NCBI RefSeq assembly: GCF_016757215.1
Contig: NZ_JAESIY010000007.1
Coordinates: forward strand, 1-64,000
DNA from: Fulvivirga sediminis
GTDB lineage: Bacteria; Bacteroidota; Bacteroidia; Cytophagales; Cyclobacteriaceae
DNA length: 64,000 nucleotides
Reading direction: 5' to 3'
The position numbers and the translations under genes are program-made. Shown piece after piece: positions 1 to 9,149 of the stretch; within the stretch, counting starts at the first letter, position 1; every line of letters starts with the position of its first letter. The notes under the pieces were generated by a model. It saw nothing but the letters and a program-made list of their open reading frames with translations. It made no database searches and was not told where the DNA came from.

Positions 1-271
1 CACAGTAAGCTTCTTTGAAGGCTAGCTTCTTGAGGCTAGAGACATTGTCTCTTCTAAAAAAGGTAATTTCGCCCGATTTAGTGGCGGTGCCAGACGAGAT
101 CCATTCGAAAAAATCGATTTTCACATTAGATTCGATGACAAGTTGTACGAGTCCACCCCGGGGTTTGGCGCTGGGTCTTCCGGTTTCGTCAGTGCTTTGT
201 TTTAAACCAAAGTCACATTCTAAAATATTGAACTCCTCATCATCTAAAGTCAACTTTGCTAAGAAAGACAT
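1..271 (-). CDS. Type VI secretion tube protein TssD (Hcp), partial at window edge
   Basis: The minus strand reads from an ATG at 271-269 down to base 1 without a stop, giving about 90 residues. It starts MSFLAKLTLDDEEFN and contains GLKQSTDETGRPSAKPRGG. That register is shared with the two TssD genes further right, including the Asp-x-Thr-Gly-Arg-Pro block. TssD forms the stacked hexameric tube of the Bacteroidota type VI secretion system (subtype iii). The C-terminus lies outside the window. It is clearly more divergent than the other two copies, so it is a separate paralogue and not a recent duplicate. The family call is firm; whether it is a tube protein or an effector carrier is not visible. 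Confidence 0.85.
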   Translation of the reverse strand, partial: MSFLAKLTLDDEEFNILECDFGLKQSTDETGRPSAKPRGGLVQLVIESNVKIDFFEWISSGTATKSGEITFFRRDNVSSLKKLAFKEAYC

Positions 272-344
272 GATAGTAAATAAGTTTAATTAAAAAAATG
301 GCCCAATTATAAATTGGCAATACAAAGGCCTATTTAGACAACAA

Positions 345-368
345 AGGGAGTGCATTACGCACTCCCCT
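345..368 (-). terminator. Hairpin downstream of tssD
   Basis: GGGAGTGC and GCACTCCC pair around a 5 nt loop, followed on the minus strand by a short TTTGTTGT tract. It lies 30 nt after the stop of the tssD at 398-784. The adjacent palindrome TTAATTAAGCTTTAATTAA lies between stop and hairpin. The T-tract is weak, so termination efficiency is uncertain. Confidence 0.55.
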
Positions 369-397
369 TAATTAAGCTTTAATTAAGGTGAAAAAAA

Positions 398-784
398 TTA
401 CACCCACTCATTCACATGCTCACCGTTACCTACTTTGATCACTCTTGCAGAAAGTGTAATAGTTTCAGTCATAGGGTTGTCACCAGAAGAATTGAAGTTT
501 TCTCTATACTTAACCGCGTATGCATTTTCAAAATCTAACTGCTTAGAGGTAGCATCAGTATCTCTCTTAAGAAATACAACAGATCCATCTCTCATCTCAA
601 AGTTATTGAACATCCAATCAGAAAGGCTAGTGTCTGCAGTAGACTCTACTTCTATAGTGATCATACCTCCTCTGGTAACAGAAGAAGGACGGCCAGTGGC
701 ATCAGTTTCCTGGTTTAAGCCATAGTTACAGCTTAATACGTTGTACTCATTTCCACCAACTTTCAATTTTGCTTTAAAAGACAT
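398..784 (-). CDS. Type VI secretion tube protein TssD (Hcp)
   Basis: A complete 128-residue protein beginning MSFKAKLKVGGNEYN, with the conserved ETDATGRPSSVTRGG block and a beta-rich composition, no signal peptide. Length fits the ~130-residue Bacteroidota Hcp/TssD family, whose hexameric rings stack into the tube fired by the type VI apparatus. Cargo effectors may ride inside or be fused to it. The gene is very similar along its whole length to the one at 1804-2190, pointing to paralogy by duplication. No sheath, baseplate or VgrG gene is in the window. There is a hairpin after the stop, so it is probably expressed as a single gene. Confidence 0.9.
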   Translation of the reverse strand: MSFKAKLKVGGNEYNVLSCNYGLNQETDATGRPSSVTRGGMITIEVESTADTSLSDWMFNNFEMRDGSVVFLKRDTDATSKQLDFENAYAVKYRENFNSSGDNPMTETITLSARVIKVGNGEHVNEWV

Positions 785-1198
785 AGTAATAAAAATTTAA
801 AATTTATAATAATAATAAAATAGTTACGATAATCAGTGTGACTTGCACGGTTCGAAACTATAAAAAAAAAATAATTATCAAAAAATTTGGAGTTTTGAAA
901 AAGGTAACCCTTCGGGAGCGATATATTTTTCAACTCACTGGTAGATAGGGTAATAAATTTTATTCTGGCCAAATAAAAAAAATAAATTTATGTAAAATTT
1001 TTTATAAAATTAGAATAATCCAAGTTTCAGGAGTTTTTCATGAAAAAATGGACTTAAAGAAGTGCACCATGTACGTTTACTCATCTAAACACCATTTATA
1101 ACGAAGAATGCGGGTTTGAAGGATTTCTTAATAGTATTATTGGAAGGTGGTATTGAAAGTTAGCGCAGAGTCTCTGTAAGCCTCTAGTTTTCCATTCG

Positions 1199-1262
1199 TA
1201 ATCTCAGCGAAAGGAGAGATCTATGTATTGAGTTAGTATAGGCTTTTCAAATCTATATCTCC
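1199..1262 (+). repeat. Dispersed repeat, AGGAGAGATCTATG family
   Basis: Reads ATCTCAGCGAAAGGAGAGAT followed by CTATGTATTGAG and a TTCAAATC end. The same string with few changes occurs at 1553-1610, 25904-25965 and 27838-27895. Consensus core is GTCATCTCGACNAAAGGAG then AGATCTATG. It does not code and is a degenerate intergenic repeat. Confidence 0.7.
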
Positions 1263-1282
1263 CTTGAGACATCACAGCTTCC

Positions 1283-1470
1283 ATTTCATAGCCGTAGTTC
1301 CCTTACTTTTTTGCAGTCGATCAAAAAAGTAACAAAAAACTCTCTCTTGCTGTGAGGTCTTCCGCTCAAAGGAGCATTACATAGCCATGACCTGCCACTA
1401 AGGACTTGAGAATAGACAGTTTTTCAATCTCCTTTTACCCCACGACGGTACAGCAAGATGAATGGGCTCT
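1283..1470 (+). repeat. Palindromic dispersed repeat, copy 1
   Basis: Shares about 180 bp with 27545-27726 and a shorter stretch with 27940-28060. It contains the hairpin TTACTTTTTTG / CAAAAAAGTAA, and outer arms TCTTGCTGT and ACAGCAAGA about 100 bp apart that can pair. No ORF is conserved between copies, so this is a structured non-coding repeat and not a gene remnant. Confidence 0.75.
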
Positions 1471-1480
1471 TGCTCTCCAC

Positions 1481-1615
1481 TTTATAGCGGCCGGGATGAC
1501 GCTTTTATGTTGTGAGACCATCTCTTATTTCCTATAGTTTAAAAAGGGAATTGTCATCTCGGCGCAAGGAGAGATCTATGCATGTAAGTAGCAAAGCTCT
1601 TCAAATCACTGATTA
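1481..1615 (+). repeat. Tandem fragments of two repeat families
   Basis: The string GCGGCCGGGATGACG near 1488-1502 matches the right end of the repeat at 25711-25824. It is followed by a second copy of the GTCATCTCGGCGCAAGGAG family at 1553-1610. The juxtaposition mirrors the order seen at 25.8-25.96 kb, so the two families seem to travel together. Confidence 0.6.
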
Positions 1616-1741
1616 ATAAGTAGTGGCTGAACCATGAGATCACAGCCCTTCACGCCGTTGAGGTAGGGGTAATGTTAATCAAGCTTTGGAAGCTGTTTGA
1701 TACCTATGTCAGTAAGTACCTCTATATTAAATCCTCTCTAT

Positions 1742-1784
1742 AAAAAAAAGAGGCTGCATCAAACTAGTTTGATGCAGCCTCTTA
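1742..1784 (-). terminator. Strong rho-independent terminator of tssD (1804-2190)
   Basis: A near-perfect 18 bp stem AAGAGGCTGCATCAAACT / AGTTTGATGCAGCCTCTT is followed on the minus strand by eight T residues. It begins 20 nt beyond the tssD stop and isolates that gene from the repeat-filled gap. Confidence 0.9.
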
Positions 1785-1803
1785 ATCTAAGGATTTTCAA
1801 TAT

Positions 1804-2190
1804 TTATACCCAAGCATTTTCATGCTGACCATCGCCAATTTTAATAACTCTGGCTGAGATGGTAAGGGTTTCAGTCATGGCATTTCTGCCTGTAGCATCA
1901 AAGTTTTCCTTATACTTTACAGCATAAGCATCTTCAAAAATTAATTCTTTAGAAGTAGCATCGGTATCCCTTTTCAAGAATACGATAGAGCCATTTCTCA
2001 TTTCGAAATTGTTGAACATCCAGTCAGAAAGGCTGGTGTCAGCCGTAGATTCTACTGTGATAGTGATCATACCACCTCTGGTAACAGCAGAAGGACGACC
2101 GGTAGCGTCAGTTTCCTGGCTTAAGCCATAATTACAACTAAGTACATTGTACTGAGTGCCAGCAACTTTAAGTTTCGCTTTAAAAGACAT
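1804..2190 (-). CDS. Type VI secretion tube protein TssD (Hcp)
   Basis: A 128-residue paralogue of the 398-784 gene, same length and aligned without gaps (MSFKAKLKVAGTQYN start, ETDATGRPSAVTRGG block, ARVIKIGDG near the end). Family role: tube subunit of the Bacteroidota type VI secretion system. Changes from its sister cluster in surface-type positions, such as the N-terminal strand and the last 25 residues, which could suit different cargo or different neighbours in a mixed tube; that is inference. It stands alone with a strong terminator after it and the NhaD terminator upstream, so it is monocistronic. Confidence 0.9.
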   Translation of the reverse strand: MSFKAKLKVAGTQYNVLSCNYGLSQETDATGRPSAVTRGGMITITVESTADTSLSDWMFNNFEMRNGSIVFLKRDTDATSKELIFEDAYAVKYKENFDATGRNAMTETLTISARVIKIGDGQHENAWV

Positions 2191-2421
2191 AATAATAAAA
2201 TTTAGATATGTATAATAATTATAATAAATTCTCTATCTATAATAATCCGAAAGTTTGGAAATAAAACCGAGTATAAAAAGGATTATGTAATTTATTTTAA
2301 AAATCTCTTTGTCAGTCAGAGAGCTTGAGGACGTAGAGCATACCTACCAGGAAGGTTTAAGGTGACTTTCAGAATAGCTTAAATTCATTGAAAGGAGCTA
2401 TTTAATGAAGGGGGCTTAGAA

Positions 2422-2466
2422 AAGATCCCTTTCAAAATCATATCAATTGATTTTAAAAGGGATCTA
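2422..2466 (-). terminator. Terminator of nhaD
   Basis: Long stem AGATCCCTTTCAAAATCA / TGATTTTAAAAGGGATCT (one mismatch) with a 7 nt loop, followed on the minus strand by TTTTCT. It lies just after the antiporter stop. Confidence 0.85.
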
Positions 2467-2476
2467 TCTTAAGTAT

Positions 2477-3754
2477 CTAGAAATATAAAACCTCTATCAA
2501 ATAATAAGCTGCACCCGCCAAATAACCAATGAAGGCAGGAAGTGTTATTTTTTTCAAATACCAGAAAAATTTAATTTTAGCCATACCCATAACGGCTACG
2601 CCAGCTGCAGACCCCACTATCAATAGACTACCGCCAGTACCCGCACAGAAAGCTGTGAACTCCCAGAGCTGATGATCCATAGGGAACTGAGAAATAGGAT
2701 ACATGCCCATGGTAGCGGCAACCAAGGGTACATTATCTACAATGGAAGATAAAATACCCATTATGAACACTATTGCATCTATATTACCGATGGTATGGTT
2801 CATCCACAGTGCAAGATCTTCCAAAATACCGGCATGCTCTAATGCTCCTACGGCCATAAGTATACCTAGAAAAAACAGTACACTGGAGGCATCTATTTTG
2901 CTAAGTGCGTACACTGCTGAATAAGGCTTTTTCTCATGTTCATCTTTCTTAAAGTGAATAAGTTCGGAGAGAATCCAAACTAAAGACAAGCCTAGTAGCA
3001 TTCCCATATAAGGAGGTAAATGTGTTACTCCTTTAAAAATAGGCACAAAAATTAAGGCCAGTAAACCACCTATGAGCATGCGCCAGCTACCCTTAATTTT
3101 TTCCTTTCTCAAGGCTTTCTCTTCATCGGTATGTTTTCTGTCTAGCTCACCCTTTAATGACCTGCTTAAGATGTAGGTGGGTATTACAGTACAAATAACA
3201 CTAGGAATAAAAAGTGATTTCATGATGGCCACAGAACTGATCTGACCGCCTATCCATAACATAGTAGTGGTTACATCACCAATAGGGGACCATGCACCAC
3301 CTGCATTGGCAGCTATAATAAGCGCCCCTGCATAAATATTCATATCATCCTTATTTTTAATGAGCTTTCTAAGTAAAGAGATCATTACAATAGAACATGT
3401 TAGGTTATCAAGCAATGCTGATAAAAAGAATGCAATACCTACAATCATCCATAATAAAGTTCTTCGATTAGAGGTTTTAATTCTGTTTGTGATTACATTA
3501 AAACCTTGGTGAATATCTATCAACTCTATGATAGTCATTGCACCCATAAGGAAAAATAAAATTTCTGAAACACTACCTAATTGTAGCGTGAGGCTTTCAC
3601 TTATACCATCTATATGGTCACTGCCCAAAACAAACACAACCCAAGTAACTACCCCCATATACAGGGCAATAGCCGTCTTGTTTATTTTTACGACCTCTTC
3701 TAAAGTAATAAGTAAATAACCGAAAATAAAAACTGAGATAAGATATACCACCAT
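2477..3754 (-). CDS. nhaD: NhaD-type Na+/H+ antiporter
   Basis: A 425-residue integral membrane protein of the ArsB/NhaD ion-transporter superfamily. About ten to twelve hydrophobic segments are visible. Family landmarks include SALLDNLTCSIVMISLLRK early and the NAGGAWSPIGDVTTTMLW block, which matches the conserved Asn-Ala-Gly-Gly-Ala-x-(S/T)-Pro-x-Gly-Asp motif. A second half repeats the pattern with SIVDNVPLVAATMGM and CAGTGGSLLIVGSAAG. It should export Na+ (or Li+) in exchange for protons at the inner membrane, fitting a marine or saline habitat. It has its own terminator and no partner gene. Confidence 0.88.
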   Translation of the reverse strand: MVVYLISVFIFGYLLITLEEVVKINKTAIALYMGVVTWVVFVLGSDHIDGISESLTLQLGSVSEILFFLMGAMTIIELIDIHQGFNVITNRIKTSNRRTLLWMIVGIAFFLSALLDNLTCSIVMISLLRKLIKNKDDMNIYAGALIIAANAGGAWSPIGDVTTTMLWIGGQISSVAIMKSLFIPSVICTVIPTYILSRSLKGELDRKHTDEEKALRKEKIKGSWRMLIGGLLALIFVPIFKGVTHLPPYMGMLLGLSLVWILSELIHFKKDEHEKKPYSAVYALSKIDASSVLFFLGILMAVGALEHAGILEDLALWMNHTIGNIDAIVFIMGILSSIVDNVPLVAATMGMYPISQFPMDHQLWEFTAFCAGTGGSLLIVGSAAGVAVMGMAKIKFFWYLKKITLPAFIGYLAGAAYYLIEVLYF

Positions 3755-4607
3755 AGCCTCTTCTGCTTATGAGCATTTTTGTTTATTGTTGAATTAAAAC
3801 AAGAATGCTCTTCTATATTTAATTTAAAAAATTGTTTCCTCCGGCGGAGGCGCAAATTTACTGAAACAAATTCAGTTGACCTTTAATTAGAAGAGAATTT
3901 CCGGCTGTGCTTTCTGCTCATATTTGAAGAAATACTTACGTTGGTTTATGATTATTATATCAAAACCGCCTTCAGTGGGTAGGAAATCGTTTTCGGCCTT
4001 TAGAGACAATGCGCGAAGTTTTTTTGATATATGGTTTATTCGACCAATGAATTTCTGATTTTTATAAGATATGTTTCACATTGCTGATGTCATGATCAGA
4101 AAATACGGGTAAATAAGGAAAGGAGAGGGGCATGTTTTTGCTCGTGTCTGAGGTTGAATTGAACTTGGAATTAAGATGAAATTTGTTTCAGTTTACAAGT
4201 TAACTGAAGAAAGTGAAATTATGAAAATTCTAATACGGCGTAGACTCCAAAAGACCTTCTGAACGGTTCGTGAAAGGTATAGGTCCATGCTGTACATAAA
4301 ATGTTATTTTATGTATTTCGAGCCCATAGCTGCCGGTGGTGTTAGCAGTCCTTGTTTTTGGTGATTGACTAAGAGCGTAATCACTGATCTAGACAGTTCA
4401 AATGATATAAATCTGGCTTATAAAATTCAAATCTAAGGCGTGTAAAACTCTTAACGGGCATAGTGCAAAAAAAATGAGATGCTATATAATGACTTTAAGT
4501 TCAAATTATTCAATCTTAAATGGTGTTATGCTCATAAAACAAAACTAATAATTAGCTATCTTTTTTTGCTTAAAACTTGTTCTTTTGAAGTTTCATATCA
4601 TCCTTTC
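3755..4607. other. Intergenic region between nhaD and the split kinase
   Basis: About 850 bp between divergently oriented genes. The open frame running into the kinase from 4479 has no family resemblance before the ATG at 4608 and is probably leader. I see no RNA gene or repeat here. Promoters for both flanking genes must lie in this stretch but none stands out. Confidence 0.5.
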
Positions 4608-6496
4608 ATGAAAAATTGTACTAAAGAGTTTAAACGCTCTATTTTAATAATTCAATTATCGGTTTTAGTCTATTCACTAATGGTGTTATTAGGTTGGCAC
4701 TTTGAGTTGGAAGCCTTAAGGATGCCCCTGAGTCCTGCCATGAACCCACTCACTGCTATCAATTTCATCTTATTGAGCTTATGCATGCTCTTAGTAGTTT
4801 ATAGAAAGAAATTGCTTTTTAATATACTTGTTGGCCTCCTTGGCATAGAGTTACTGGTGTATTTTTTAGGGGCATTTAAAGTTTTAACTTTTCAAGTTGA
4901 CCTATTGTTGTTTCATGATGAATTAATAAGTGCTGGTTCTTTAGGTCTTAAGAGGATGGCTCTCAACACGGCATTGTCATTCTTACTTAGTGGTGCTTTA
5001 CTTTTATTACATTACAATAAAAAGCCTAAAACCTATGTGTCTCAGATAATTGCTTTTGCAGTTCTGAGTCAAACTTTTTTCTTTATTTTTGGATATCTTC
5101 ATAAGGCTCCAGAATTTCTAAGTATACTGGAGTTTTTTCCCATGGCCATCAATACTACTATATGCTTCTTTTTGTTTTCACTCTCATTTCTGGCCTATAC
5201 TTATGATTCAGGTTTTATGACCGTCATTTCAGCTCCTTATATGGGAGGTGTTTCTATTCGTAGAATATTGCCTGTTTTTATAGTTATAGTATTCATACTC
5301 AGCTATGTGATTACTGATCTATCAGAAGCAGAACATTGGTCTGTTGAAATTTCTGTAGCTTTATTTTCTACCGTATTTATAGTATTAAGTATTGTTTTTT
5401 TGTTTACAACTGGCGCTAAACTCAATGGGAAGGATTACTTAAACAAACAATATGAGGATCAAATTAACAGGCTGTCCCGTCGAATGGCTGCTAGTATCAA
5501 CAGTTTTGAAAATCTATATATAATCAATGTTGATGAAAACATGATGATTACTGAGATGAATCGTAATATACTTGATTTTATACCCGATAGAATTGAAAGT
5601 GGAGCTCTTATAAAAGAAGCATTCAAAAACATCTCTTTTGGAGATAAAATTATAACCTGTGTAGAGCAGTGCCTTGAAAAGGAGGGGAAATTTGATTTTA
5701 ATATTCAAAGTGAACTAAATCATCATTTTTATAATGTAAGTTGTAGGTCAATTCATACTGATAGCGACATAATAGGAGTAGCCATTGCGTTTAATGATGT
5801 TACGGAACTTATGCAGGTACAGCACAGTCTTGCACAGAGTAATGCCGAACTGGAAAAGTTCTCATATTCAATAGCTCATGATTTGCGTTCGCCTTTGGGG
5901 GTAATTCGAGGCTACAGCCAAATACTTAGCTGCCTGATACAATAAAGCAAAAATACCTGGAGGTGATTAGGCATAGCACCTCTAAAATGGAAGGTCTAAT
6001 AACATCTATTCTAAAGATATCTCAACTTTCCTATAAGAGCATTACCAAAGAAAGGATTTCTGTAGATAGTATGATTTATGATATAATTGATGAGGTAAGC
6101 TTTCCCTATAAAAAATTTAATCCCAAAATCACCATTAACACACTTTTGAATGTCTATGGCGATACTATTCTTATAGGTCAGGTATTTAGTAATATTATTT
6201 CCAATGCACTTAAATATTCATCTGATAAGGAGAATATTCAAATACTGATACAAGCAGAAGAGTGTGATAATCATACTATTTATGAAATTTCAGATAATGG
6301 AATTGGTATTGACGGAGAAAAGATCAATCAGGTATTTCAGCCTTTTCATCGCTTAGAGAACAAAGGGGAGTATGAGGGTAGCGGAATAGGGTTGGCTATA
6401 GTGCATAAAATAATGGAATTACATGGAGGTAAAATTTGGGTGAAGTCAGAACGAGGGAAAGGATCTACCTTTTACTTTTCTTTGCCTAATGCTTGA
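4608..6496 (+). pseudogene. Membrane-bound PAS histidine kinase, split by a frameshift
   Basis: The first part (ATG 4608 to TAA 5943-5945) has about eight hydrophobic segments, a PAS-like region (near EMNRNILDFIPDRIESGALI) and the phospho-acceptor H-box FSYSIAHDLRSPLGVIRGY. It then stops. The rest of the kinase continues in another frame, open from 5930 to 6496: second dimerisation helix, N-box (GQVFSNIISNALKYSS), G1 (ISDNGIGI) and G2 (GSGIGLAIVHKIMELHGG). The shift falls between about 5927 and 5943, between the two helices of the dimerisation domain. Corrected, it would be an ordinary ~630-residue sensor kinase. As it stands the His and ATP-binding parts are separate, so it is either inactive or carries a sequencing indel. 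No response regulator adjoins it. Confidence 0.8.
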
Positions 6497-6530
6497 TGGT
6501 ATGATGCAAAATTAACTCATATAACGGTAT

Positions 6531-7736
6531 CTATTGAAATAAATCCAATTGACCTTTAGGCGGTAATGATTTTCCAAACACCGATCTACCACCGTACTTG
6601 TATGAATCTTGACGTTCTTTTTCAATTATCTTATCAAATCTTGATTCGTCAGGCTTGAAATCTTTTTCTGCTTTTTGAGCTAGAAAATGAAGTTTTTTGA
6701 TAGCATTTTGTTTGTCTGAGTTGCCGATTTTAGATTTTTCTACAGCATGTTTTAAGGTACTGATGGTTTCGTCATAAATACGAGTAGGAACAGGAAATGG
6801 GTGGCCGTCTTTTCCTCCGTGTGCAAAAGAGAAACGGGCAGGATCCTGAAATCTGGAAGGAGTGCCATGTATTACTTCACTAACCAGCGTAAGAGATTGT
6901 AAAGTTCGTGGCCCCAAGCCGTTAATAAGTAGTAGATCATCAAAGGTTTTAATATCGGGATCATTGGCTAGAGCCAGCACGCTTCCTAACCTTTTCAGGT
7001 TCACGTCTTCCTTTTTTACATGATGACGACGAGGCATGATTATTTTTCTGGCCTCTTGCATCATTTTAAAAGAATCCTCTTTGCCTATTTCCATAATGCC
7101 TTCTCTTGTTTTATCTGCACTTTTGGAGGTTAGATTTAAAATAAGGCCTTTGTTAATGCCGCATACTCCTGTATGAGGTTCTTCTATAAATGATCTTACG
7201 TTTTTCGAGTGCCAATGATAGCGCCTGGCCATGCCATTAGTATTATTCATACCTTGCTGCACTACAGCCCATTCCCCTTCATCCGTAACTATAAAGGAAT
7301 GGAGGTAGAGCTGAAAGCCATCTTGAATGGCCGTATTATCAACCTTGGCACTGAGCTTACTATGATGTACCATGTCATCACCATTAATGCCCGTTTTGTC
7401 TGCTAAAGCTAATAATTCCGCTGGTGTTTGACGTGAATGTTTACCTCTACCACCACAGACATAAATACCCAAATCGCTAGCTATAGGGTTAAGGCTCTTT
7501 TTTAATGCACCCATAACAGAGGTGGTGATGCCTGATGAATGCCAGTCCATGCCCAACACACATCCGAAAGACTGAAACCAGAGCGGATCGCTTATTTTAG
7601 ACAAAAATTCGGTCTTTCCATATTCCGTCACTATGGATTCTACTATTGCCTGGCCAAGTTCTGCCATTCGTTTGGCTAGCCAATAGGGTACTTTGCCGCC
7701 ATGCAAGGGTAAATCTGCTGTTCCTGATCTTCGCAT
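6531..7736 (-). CDS. DUF763 family protein
   Basis: A 401-residue soluble protein matching the DUF763 family over its full length. It opens MRRSGTADLPLHGGKVPYWL, has the conserved MDWHSSGITTSVMGALK and FQLYLHSFIVTDEGEWAVVQQGMN-type core, and carries a helix-hairpin-helix-like LLLINGLGPRTLQSL followed by DPARFSFAHGGKDGHPFPVP. Function is not established; the HhH-like element and the His/Asp-rich core suggest nucleic-acid handling, which is inference. It converges on the split kinase (35 nt apart) and lies downstream of the chromate-type transporter genes on the same strand. Confidence 0.85.
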   Translation of the reverse strand: MRRSGTADLPLHGGKVPYWLAKRMAELGQAIVESIVTEYGKTEFLSKISDPLWFQSFGCVLGMDWHSSGITTSVMGALKKSLNPIASDLGIYVCGGRGKHSRQTPAELLALADKTGINGDDMVHHSKLSAKVDNTAIQDGFQLYLHSFIVTDEGEWAVVQQGMNNTNGMARRYHWHSKNVRSFIEEPHTGVCGINKGLILNLTSKSADKTREGIMEIGKEDSFKMMQEARKIIMPRRHHVKKEDVNLKRLGSVLALANDPDIKTFDDLLLINGLGPRTLQSLTLVSEVIHGTPSRFQDPARFSFAHGGKDGHPFPVPTRIYDETISTLKHAVEKSKIGNSDKQNAIKKLHFLAQKAEKDFKPDESRFDKIIEKERQDSYKYGGRSVFGKSLPPKGQLDLFQ

Positions 7737-7789
7737 GACACTAAATTACTAATATATTTAGTTTTCTGTAATTTTATTAGCTCAAATAA

Positions 7790-8335
7790 TTATAGTAATA
7801 CCATTCCTAAAATGGCAGATAGCATGATAAGGAAAATAGGGTTTAGTTTATTGTAAAAGTGTTGAATTACAGCTATGGTTATACATATCACTATAGGTTT
7901 CCATTCTAAATCATAGGTTTGCCCTTTAAAGAAGGTAGTCTGTGCAATTTGAAAGCCCGCATAGAGGATTAAAGCTACCGTCACAGGCTTTAATCCATTA
8001 AAAATAGCTTCTTTTATTGGGTGGTTTTTCACTTTAGCCAGCACCTTAGAAAGCACCAGCATAACAATAATAGAAGGAGAGGCCAATGATAAAGTGGCTA
8101 CTATACCTCCGCCAATGCCTTGCACTTTGTTACCCACGTAAGTGGCCGAATTCATAGCAATAGCACCAGGGGTAACCTGTGCCAGAGAGAGTACATTTAG
8201 GAATTCGTGGCTGGTCATCCATCCTTGTTTCTCAAACTCAATTATAAAAAGAGGAATCATGGCTAAACCGCCACCAAAGCTGAAAAGCCCTATTTTAAAA
8301 AAGACCCATACCAATGTGAGGTAATCATGCAACAT
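7790..8335 (-). CDS. Chromate-type transporter, second half-subunit
   Basis: A 181-residue protein of the CHR family, short-chain form with one homologous domain of about six hydrophobic segments. The signature FSFGGGLAMIPLF and the VTPGAIAMNSATYVGNK block are clear. Short-chain CHR proteins work as pairs. Here the partner ends six bases upstream, so the two genes are translationally coupled. Family members extrude chromate or take up anions such as sulfate; actual substrate cannot be read from sequence. Confidence 0.88.
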   Translation of the reverse strand: MLHDYLTLVWVFFKIGLFSFGGGLAMIPLFIIEFEKQGWMTSHEFLNVLSLAQVTPGAIAMNSATYVGNKVQGIGGGIVATLSLASPSIIVMLVLSKVLAKVKNHPIKEAIFNGLKPVTVALILYAGFQIAQTTFFKGQTYDLEWKPIVICITIAVIQHFYNKLNPIFLIMLSAILGMVLL

Positions 8336-8341
8336 GATATT

Positions 8342-8911
8342 TTATTTTAGCGTTATTTTAAAAGTGATAAAGCCAACGATGCCACCAAGAATAATGATGA
8401 GTATGGGGTGTGCGCCGATGAGTAGAGCGATTAGGGCCAACAGGAAAATGGCTATAGAAACATTTCCTTTTATACCTGATTTAAAAAGTTTGAAAACTGA
8501 CTTTCCAATCATAGCCACGAGGCAGGCTCTTATACCTAAAAATGCATTTTGAAGCCATGGCAGGTCAAAGTGGCTACCTGCTAAGTGATATACAAGGCTG
8601 ATGATCAGCAATGACGGGAAAATTATACCTAAAGAGGCTACAAGACCTCCCCAGGTCTTCCCTTGCTCATTACCAATGTATGTAGCTGCATTGATGGCTA
8701 TGGTACCCGGTGTCATTTGCGAGAATGATATGATTTCCAATAAATCGTCATTAGAAATCCACTTTCTTTTCTGAATCAGCTCTTGCTCCAATAATGGTAT
8801 CATGGCATAACCACCTCCAAACATGAAGAATCCTACTTTTAAGAAAGAAATGAATAACTGTATTTGTATATGAGCACCTGAACTGAGAGCGTCTTGATTT
8901 TCTTGAGCCAT
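8342..8911 (-). CDS. Chromate-type transporter, first half-subunit
   Basis: A 189-residue short-chain CHR protein. It has the FMFGGGYAMIPLLEQE signature, and MTPGTIAINAATYIGNEQG parallels the motif in its downstream partner. Starts at ATG 8911-8909 (MAQENQDAL). It forms a two-gene operon with the gene at 7790-8335, together equivalent to one long-chain ChrA. The N-terminal ~20 residues are hydrophilic and likely cytoplasmic. No chrB-like regulator is next to it. Confidence 0.88.
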   Translation of the reverse strand: MAQENQDALSSGAHIQIQLFISFLKVGFFMFGGGYAMIPLLEQELIQKRKWISNDDLLEIISFSQMTPGTIAINAATYIGNEQGKTWGGLVASLGIIFPSLLIISLVYHLAGSHFDLPWLQNAFLGIRACLVAMIGKSVFKLFKSGIKGNVSIAIFLLALIALLIGAHPILIIILGGIVGFITFKITLK

Positions 8912-9117
8912 ATGTTACTTCCATTATAAAGCATTCGCCTTTGACCTGCAATATTTGCGCAAAGCTAGTCAAAAGCTTAAAATGGATTCATTAGAATTAC
9001 ATTAAAGGAAAATTAAAAGCCGAAAGAGAATAGAGGCCTGAATTGCGATTTTTAGGCTAGTTTTTAATAATACTTGGAAATAAAGGGTTTATCTGTAGTA
9101 AATCCATTAAATAGCAG

Positions 9118-9125
9118 TACCTTTG
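9118..9125 (+). promoter_or_regulatory. Candidate Bacteroidota -7 box for the helicase gene
   Basis: TACCTTTG fits the Bacteroidota sigma-A -7 consensus TAnnTTTG and lies 25 nt before the TTG start. No convincing -33 element is seen at the expected distance, so this is tentative. Confidence 0.3.
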
Positions 9126-9149
9126 CTCTTTATTAAAAAATAATATCCA

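Larger units (their letters stand above)
785..1741. other. Gene-free gap between tssD copies, filled with degenerate repeats
   Basis: No credible coding region on either strand. The right part (about 1199-1610) is built from degenerate repeat blocks also found at 25.7-28.1 kb, listed separately. The stretch 785-1198 is very AT-rich near the tssD start and shows nothing I can name. Confidence 0.7.

Noticed and set aside
3755-4478. Possible Na+-responsive riboswitch before nhaD
   Set aside because: I looked for a conserved structured leader next to the nhaD start and found only AT-rich sequence with no convincing stems.
4479-4607. Longer N-terminus for the membrane kinase
   Set aside because: The 43 extra residues are Lys/Cys-rich without family features; ATG 4608 directly precedes the first membrane segment.
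5963-6496. Separate small ATPase/kinase gene starting at 5963
   Set aside because: The frame is open from 5930 and continues the upstream kinase exactly where its dimerisation domain is cut; it is the second half of a frameshifted gene.
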